A stretch of DNA of 64,000 nt from Protopterus annectens (taxonomy: Eukaryota > Chordata > Ceratodontiformes > Protopteridae): contig NC_056738.1 in the NCBI RefSeq assembly GCF_019279795.1, positions 474,915,287 through 474,979,286 of the forward strand, read 5' to 3'. The position numbers and the translations under genes were made by a program. This document shows, one piece after another, positions 59,521 to 64,000 of this stretch. Numbering within the stretch: position 1 is the stretch's first letter; each line of letters starts with the position of its first letter. The notes beneath the pieces are model-generated. The model was not told where the DNA came from and did not search any database. It saw nothing but the letters and a program-made list of their open reading frames with translations.

Positions 59521-60685
59521 TGATAAAACTTATATAGTACTGCTCATTAAATTTAATTACAAGGCTCATTAGATGCCGAAACAATTATCATCCTAATCAA
59601 CATTTCAGTAGATGTTCTAACATAAAGAGACAGTGTCTTAAAATAGTAGCGGTTTGCTAGAACTAGACAAACAAGTACTAAAGAAACACATAAAGAACAC
59701 ACAAAGCACTTTCACATATTCTAAAATGAAATAAAATAAAATAAAAACATTTAGTCTGTATATCTAATAGCACTCACACTGAAAAAAGAGAACTTCTGAT
59801 ATTTACTATACTCCATACTAAAATTCATATGAGCATATTGCTGTATAAAAAACATTTTAACTTAGCTACTTTTAAAATATATATATATAGAGATGCTTGT
59901 TAGAATATATGTATGTAATGCATTAATACAGAACATGTATAAACATATGTAAAGATAAATATATACAAAAATAAAAATATAACAAACAACCAGCTTCCAT
60001 TACTTATTATATGTATTATATGGGCTGTATATATATAGTCATTGTAAAGCATTCTTTATACATTTGATCAATATGTATTATTTATTAAACCTTATGGAGT
60101 TCATATACTAACTAAAAGCTGTATATTAAATATATCTCTATTAGTGCCTGTCTCTCTCTCATTCCCATAAAACATATAGTTCTTGAAAATTATTAAACTC
60201 AATGTATGCCTATCTGAAGTTGGATGTATAAGAGGAAAGAGTGCATTAAATTCATTAAAACCTATTTAAAAACTAGCAAATATATAAAAAGGCTTTTAGT
60301 CATAATAAATATAGCATATAATATATAATAAATAGTATAGATAAATAAATAAATAATGTATAACAGATATGTTGATAATATTAGTGAAAACTGAAAATGT
60401 CAATCAAAAGAAATCCATAGGCATATCTATATGAGTAAATCATACAAATGAAGTATGTTGTGTATAAAATATCATAATCTAGGTCATGTCTAGGCATGGA
60501 ACACCTTTGGAACAGATGTTTACTTATTAATCATACCGTATATATTTATTTAAAGTGGTCCTTAATTATATCTTGAGACCAAGTCAACCAATATACATAG
60601 GAAAATGTATAAAGAGAAAAATATATAAAAGTAAAAAATAATAGTATAACCTCATAATCTCCATGAGTGTATATGAAGATATATA

Positions 60686-61981
60686 TTACTTTAAACTTCT
60701 CTTTTTGAGGACTGACCTCACACTGATATACTGGTTTATACCTGGGGTGTAGTGTGCTTTAAACTTCAGAATCCATTGCAACTCTATGCTTTCTAATTCA
60801 TTGAAAGCGTCACCTTTCCTATTGCTTGGACTTACTAGTTGTAGTGCTCTGAATCTAAACTCATGCCCAGGATTGTTAATTACATGTTTAGTTAGGGCAT
60901 TCTTTAAATCTTTTTTCTTTATGTCATATGTATGATTATACATGCGTTCCTTAAGGGATCTAGTCGTCATCCCAATATAGAACGCCTTACAAAATAGACA
61001 ATTAGCTAGATATATCAGGTAGGCACTACTACAATCTGATCTAAAATTGGGTCTAAAGGTATAATTTAAATATGGATGAACAAACTCTATATCTTCTGAA
61101 ATATATCTGCACATACTACACTTTTTACATGGATATGTACCTATCTCATTTATTCTAGTAAGGTCACCTTTTATATTTAACTGTATCTTAATTTGTGTTT
61201 CTTCAGTCACTGGACTTTGTTTTTCTAGACATAACAACCTTTTAAGATTTTTACTGTTAGTATACAAAAAACGTGGTTTGACTCCCACTACTGCCTTAAT
61301 TTCTTCATTAGTGAGTAAAATACTCCAGTTCTTCCTTATTATACTGGTAGTATTCCTAATGTCACTAGTGTATCTAGTTTGGAAGGGAATTATCTCATTA
61401 TTTAACTCTGGTCTAATATATGCCTGATAAAGCTCATTGCTATTTTTCAAGGGGGTGGTATTAGATCCTGATGAAAAAAGCTCCTCTTGAGTCATTACTT
61501 TGTCATAGTGTCTTTCTATGAACATGTTATTTAGTTTCGTAATCTGTTGTATTCTATCTTCTGAGTTCTTGCATAATCTATTAACTCTTGTGTATTGGCC
61601 CTTAACAATGTTGCGAAATATATGCCTAGGATGCATGCTGCTATACTCCAATAGTGTGTTTTTCCAACAGGTTTTTCTGTAGATGGTGTGACTTAGCTTT
61701 CCTTTGTCATCCTTGGTAATGGTAATATCTAGAAAATTAATTTCAGTTCTAGAGTGTTCAATAGTGAATCTGAAAAAAGATGTTGTAGTTTCTAGGTATT
61801 CTACTAAATCTAAAAATTCTTGTAAAGAGCCATTCCAAAAAATTATTATATCATCTACGAATCTTTTATATAGCAGCATTTTATCAAACTTGGCATGATT
61901 AAATAAATGCATACATTCCCAGTAGTATACCACAAGGTTTAGTAAGTATTTGCACAGGGAGTGCCCATAGCCACTCCCCAT
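60686..61981 (-). CDS. PLE2 RT C-terminus, linker and GIY-YIG endonuclease
   Basis: 431 codons: YKRFVDDIIIFWNGSLQEF (motif C, VDD), INFLDITITKDDKGKLSHTI (thumb), a long linker, Cys cluster YPCKKCSMCRYI, and the nuclease YLIYLANC, AFYIGMTTRSLKERMYNH, with the later KHVINNPGHEF and the C-terminal end TPGINQYISVRS. All GIY-YIG blocks are present, unlike the window-truncated PLE1 copy. This is the most intact open frame among the mobile elements here. Confidence 0.88.
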   Translation of the reverse strand: MGSGYGHSLCKYLLNLVVYYWECMHLFNHAKFDKMLLYKRFVDDIIIFWNGSLQEFLDLVEYLETTTSFFRFTIEHSRTEINFLDITITKDDKGKLSHTIYRKTCWKNTLLEYSSMHPRHIFRNIVKGQYTRVNRLCKNSEDRIQQITKLNNMFIERHYDKVMTQEELFSSGSNTTPLKNSNELYQAYIRPELNNEIIPFQTRYTSDIRNTTSIIRKNWSILLTNEEIKAVVGVKPRFLYTNSKNLKRLLCLEKQSPVTEETQIKIQLNIKGDLTRINEIGTYPCKKCSMCRYISEDIEFVHPYLNYTFRPNFRSDCSSAYLIYLANCLFCKAFYIGMTTRSLKERMYNHTYDIKKKDLKNALTKHVINNPGHEFRFRALQLVSPSNRKGDAFNELESIELQWILKFKAHYTPGINQYISVRSVLKKRSLK

Positions 61982-63210
61982 TGTTGCAAAAACAATTTCT
62001 TATCATATAGAAATACATTATTATTCAGTATAAGATCTAATATTGCATTCAATAGAATTCTTTCATTATTACTGAACATATCTGTATTATGTAAAATGTA
62101 TCTAATGGCTTCTGAGCCATAGCTATTCGGAATAGATGTAAACAGATTCCTCATATCCATAGTAATTAATAGACTATCTTTAGGAATGCCTTCTTTCATA
62201 TTAGATAGGACATCTAATAATTGATATGTATCTTTCAGAATGCTGTTTATCTTATCAATAATAGGTCTTAGTTTCTTTTCTATATAGACCGACATGGTTT
62301 CCGTAACCCACCCATCCCCTACAACTATGGGTCGTAGTGGTGGTGGTAGTATCCCTTTGTGTACTTTTGGCAGCCCTTTTATATATGGTATTTTAGGTTG
62401 TTCTATTAAAAAATACTGATACAACTCTTGGTCTATCTGCCTGCACATAAGGAAATCGTATAATTCCTGATGTACTGAAAAGATAACTGTAGTTAGATCA
62501 TTTGAATTAATCTCCTTATAAGTGTCGGTTTCTCTAAGCATATTCAGCATCAATGTATTATACATATCAAAATCCAGGATAACTATTCCACCCCCTTTAT
62601 CGGCAGGCTTTATAATTATTTCTTTATCTTGTCGAAGTGTATATAATGATTCCCATTCTAAATGTGACAGGTTAACATATAAACCTCTTTTTTTCTTATT
62701 ATTAAAATATTGATAGAAATCAGATTCACAAGCTTTAATAAAACATTCTGTGGTTGGTGTTTGTACTGGTGTGAATACACTCTTTCTCTTGAAATTATTA
62801 TTATTAGCATAACCAGCTTCATTACATTGTTCTTTGTTTTTAAACATACATTTTAAGTTGATTTTACGGACAAACAGGCGCAAATCAGTTAGTATTTCGC
62901 TTATATTGCTCACCTGAGCAGGAATAAAGGATAAGCCTTTATTTAAAAGTTCGTGGTCAGTCTCAGTTAGTGTTCTTTGTGATAGGTTAAACACTAAGTC
63001 CTCTGTTCCCTTCTTCGATTCCTGTTGCTTGGAGCCATTTCTTCTCCCGAAAGTTTCCTCTTGGTGCGGCCTCTGCTCCTCGATCTGCTTTGGAAATTCT
63101 GCCGAAATTTCAGCGGAAGGGGTAAAAAACTTTCCAAGTTCCCCTGTTTGATTTTGGGTTTGGCACCTTGTGCATTCACTTCCTGTTGCACAAACGCTTG
63201 TTGATTGCAT
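61939..63210 (-). CDS. PLE2 reverse transcriptase
   Basis: 423 codons. Motifs in order: IIIKPADKGGGIVIL, GLPKVHKG and RPIVVGDG, motif A LITMDMRNLFTSIPN, motif B QQWGVAMGTPCAN. Motif C (RFVDDIIIFW) lies just downstream in the next frame, so one indel near 61943 splits the enzyme. The N-terminal 80 residues are a Gln/Glu-rich stretch overlapping ORF1. The true start is uncertain because the first Met lies inside ORF1. Confidence 0.88.
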   Translation of the reverse strand: MQSTSVCATGSECTRCQTQNQTGELGKFFTPSAEISAEFPKQIEEQRPHQEETFGRRNGSKQQESKKGTEDLVFNLSQRTLTETDHELLNKGLSFIPAQVSNISEILTDLRLFVRKINLKCMFKNKEQCNEAGYANNNNFKRKSVFTPVQTPTTECFIKACESDFYQYFNNKKKRGLYVNLSHLEWESLYTLRQDKEIIIKPADKGGGIVILDFDMYNTLMLNMLRETDTYKEINSNDLTTVIFSVHQELYDFLMCRQIDQELYQYFLIEQPKIPYIKGLPKVHKGILPPPLRPIVVGDGWVTETMSVYIEKKLRPIIDKINSILKDTYQLLDVLSNMKEGIPKDSLLITMDMRNLFTSIPNSYGSEAIRYILHNTDMFSNNERILLNAILDLILNNNVFLYDKKLFLQQWGVAMGTPCANTY

Positions 63211-63986
63211 GGGGGAGTGTCCCTTACTGTAGAATTCTGTGTGTGTGTCAAGGGCGTAGGTGCCGGAGGTGTTGCAGTCATCACGTCTGAGTCTCTTAAG
63301 GTGGAATTCACATTCATTGCTGCTGAGGCATAGCTCTTGTTTCTATTATTTTCCGATGTGTAGTCAACTCTATTTAGTGGCACCTTCTCGTTCATATCAC
63401 TCTCTCTATATCTGGGCCAGGAGAAGACATGATTATTCACAAAATCCATGTGATCTCTATGCAATTTTCTTGTTTTTATTTGTTGCAATTTATTATTGTA
63501 TGAAGAGAGTTGGTTATACATGTTATCTAGCCTTTGTTGAAAGTATTCCTCCTTAAATCTTTCATTAATGTCTTTACTGAGAGCCTCAGCCCGTGAATTC
63601 AAATCTTTCTCTAGCGGTAAAAAATGCTCAAGCAATAACTTGATATAGTTAAACCCTAGATCAAGGTTTAACTGCTGCCACTTACGGAGTAGTTCAGGAT
63701 ACGTTTCACCATATGAAGGCATAACCAGTACTCTCATCCCTCTAGGGATAAGTTTAAAATGCAAACACGCTTCTAGATGGCGCCTTTGCCAGACTAGTCT
63801 ATGTAGTTTGTACATTATATTTTCAAGTTCTCTCAAGATAACTACAAACTCTTTCATTTTATCAGCATTACCTTTTTCGGAATTAGTTGTCATGGTTGTT
63901 TGTTCCATGCTGATATTAAGTAGCGGATTTTCTTTAGGTTCTAGAAAACTGTTCCATTGTCTTTTCCCATTCAGTTTATTAGGCAC
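62994..63986 (-). CDS. PLE2 ORF1 protein
   Basis: A 330-codon frame, 5' end possibly beyond the window; Met at 63986 is only the first seen. A helical region has the motif LIPRGMR near residue 80, followed by coiled-coil-like text (LEKDLNSRAEALSKDINERF), a Pro/Thr-rich linker, and an Arg-rich C-terminus (RSRSRGRTKRK). The IP(Q/R)G(L/M)R region and basic tail also occur in PLE1 ORF1, which supports a common origin. Its last 217 nt overlap the RT ORF in the -1 frame. Function unknown; probably an RNA-binding cofactor. Confidence 0.75.
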   Translation of the reverse strand: MPNKLNGKRQWNSFLEPKENPLLNISMEQTTMTTNSEKGNADKMKEFVVILRELENIMYKLHRLVWQRRHLEACLHFKLIPRGMRVLVMPSYGETYPELLRKWQQLNLDLGFNYIKLLLEHFLPLEKDLNSRAEALSKDINERFKEEYFQQRLDNMYNQLSSYNNKLQQIKTRKLHRDHMDFVNNHVFSWPRYRESDMNEKVPLNRVDYTSENNRNKSYASAAMNVNSTLRDSDVMTATPPAPTPLTHTQNSTVRDTPPCNQQAFVQQEVNAQGAKPKIKQGNLESFLPLPLKFRQNFQSRSRSRGRTKRKLSGEEMAPSNRNRRREQRT

Positions 63987-64000
63987 ATATTCCAGTTCTA

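Larger units (their letters stand above)
59405..64000 (-). mobile_element. Penelope-like retroelement PLE2, 5' end off the window
   Basis: Minus strand: ORF1 (63986 to 62994), RT (63210 to about 61943), endonuclease (61981 to 60686), a 1.28-kb A/T-rich 3' UTR, and a 3' region near 59405-59505 with a hairpin motif. The 5' terminal repeat lies beyond 64000. Protein divergence from PLE1 is high (only motifs are shared), so this is a different subfamily. One indel near 61943 splits RT from endonuclease. Confidence 0.9.

Overview
The window is nuclear DNA from a vertebrate with large, transposon-filled introns. Six short plus-strand exons of a collagen gene are separated by introns of 2 to 25 kb. 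The other recognisable content is mobile DNA: Penelope-like elements with GIY-YIG endonucleases, a DIRS tyrosine-recombinase retrotransposon, CR1-, R2/R4- and Tx1/L1-like LINEs, a Harbinger transposase relic, tRNA-derived SINEs and hAT-like MITEs. This mix suggests an amphibian (caecilian or salamander) or a lungfish-like genome. That is inference, because no species-specific marker is visible.

Layout. 1-5420: a Penelope-like element on the minus strand (PLE1), joined head-to-head to a truncated inverted copy of its own 3' part. 5421-10776: AT-rich DNA with an old minus-strand LINE fragment. 10777-24843: collagen exons 1-5 with their introns, which hold a nine-unit 39-bp minisatellite, inverted repeats and a SINE. 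24844-49799: one 25-kb intron that contains a 12-kb Harbinger-associated block (about 25.29-37.65 kb, including a long CA/TG-rich stretch and a 205-234-bp tandem array), a nearly complete CR1 LINE (about 39.98-43.77 kb), a decayed R2/R4-like LINE (45.1-48.2 kb), a SINE and a Tx1/L1-like 3' end. 49800-49862: collagen exon 6. 52367-58664: a structurally complete but mutated DIRS element with inverted terminal repeats and an internal complementary region. 58676-59030: a hAT-like MITE with a short target duplication. 59405-64000: a second Penelope-like element (PLE2), minus strand, running off the window end.

How the parts relate. All six collagen exons are multiples of 9 bp (63, 63, 54, 36, 63, 63), begin with a whole Gly codon and are in phase 0, so they splice into an uninterrupted Gly-X-Y helix. 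Their size order and wording resemble type VI collagen, but the chain is not proven. The two Penelope elements share an architecture: a basic-tailed ORF1 that overlaps the RT ORF in the -1 frame, an RT, a Cys-rich linker, a C-terminal GIY-YIG nuclease, and a hairpin motif resembling a hammerhead ribozyme core in the terminal repeat or 3' region. That shared architecture is the most interesting signal here. No functional tRNA, rRNA, CRISPR array or bacterial-type gene was seen. Nearly all mobile-element ORFs carry stops or frameshifts.
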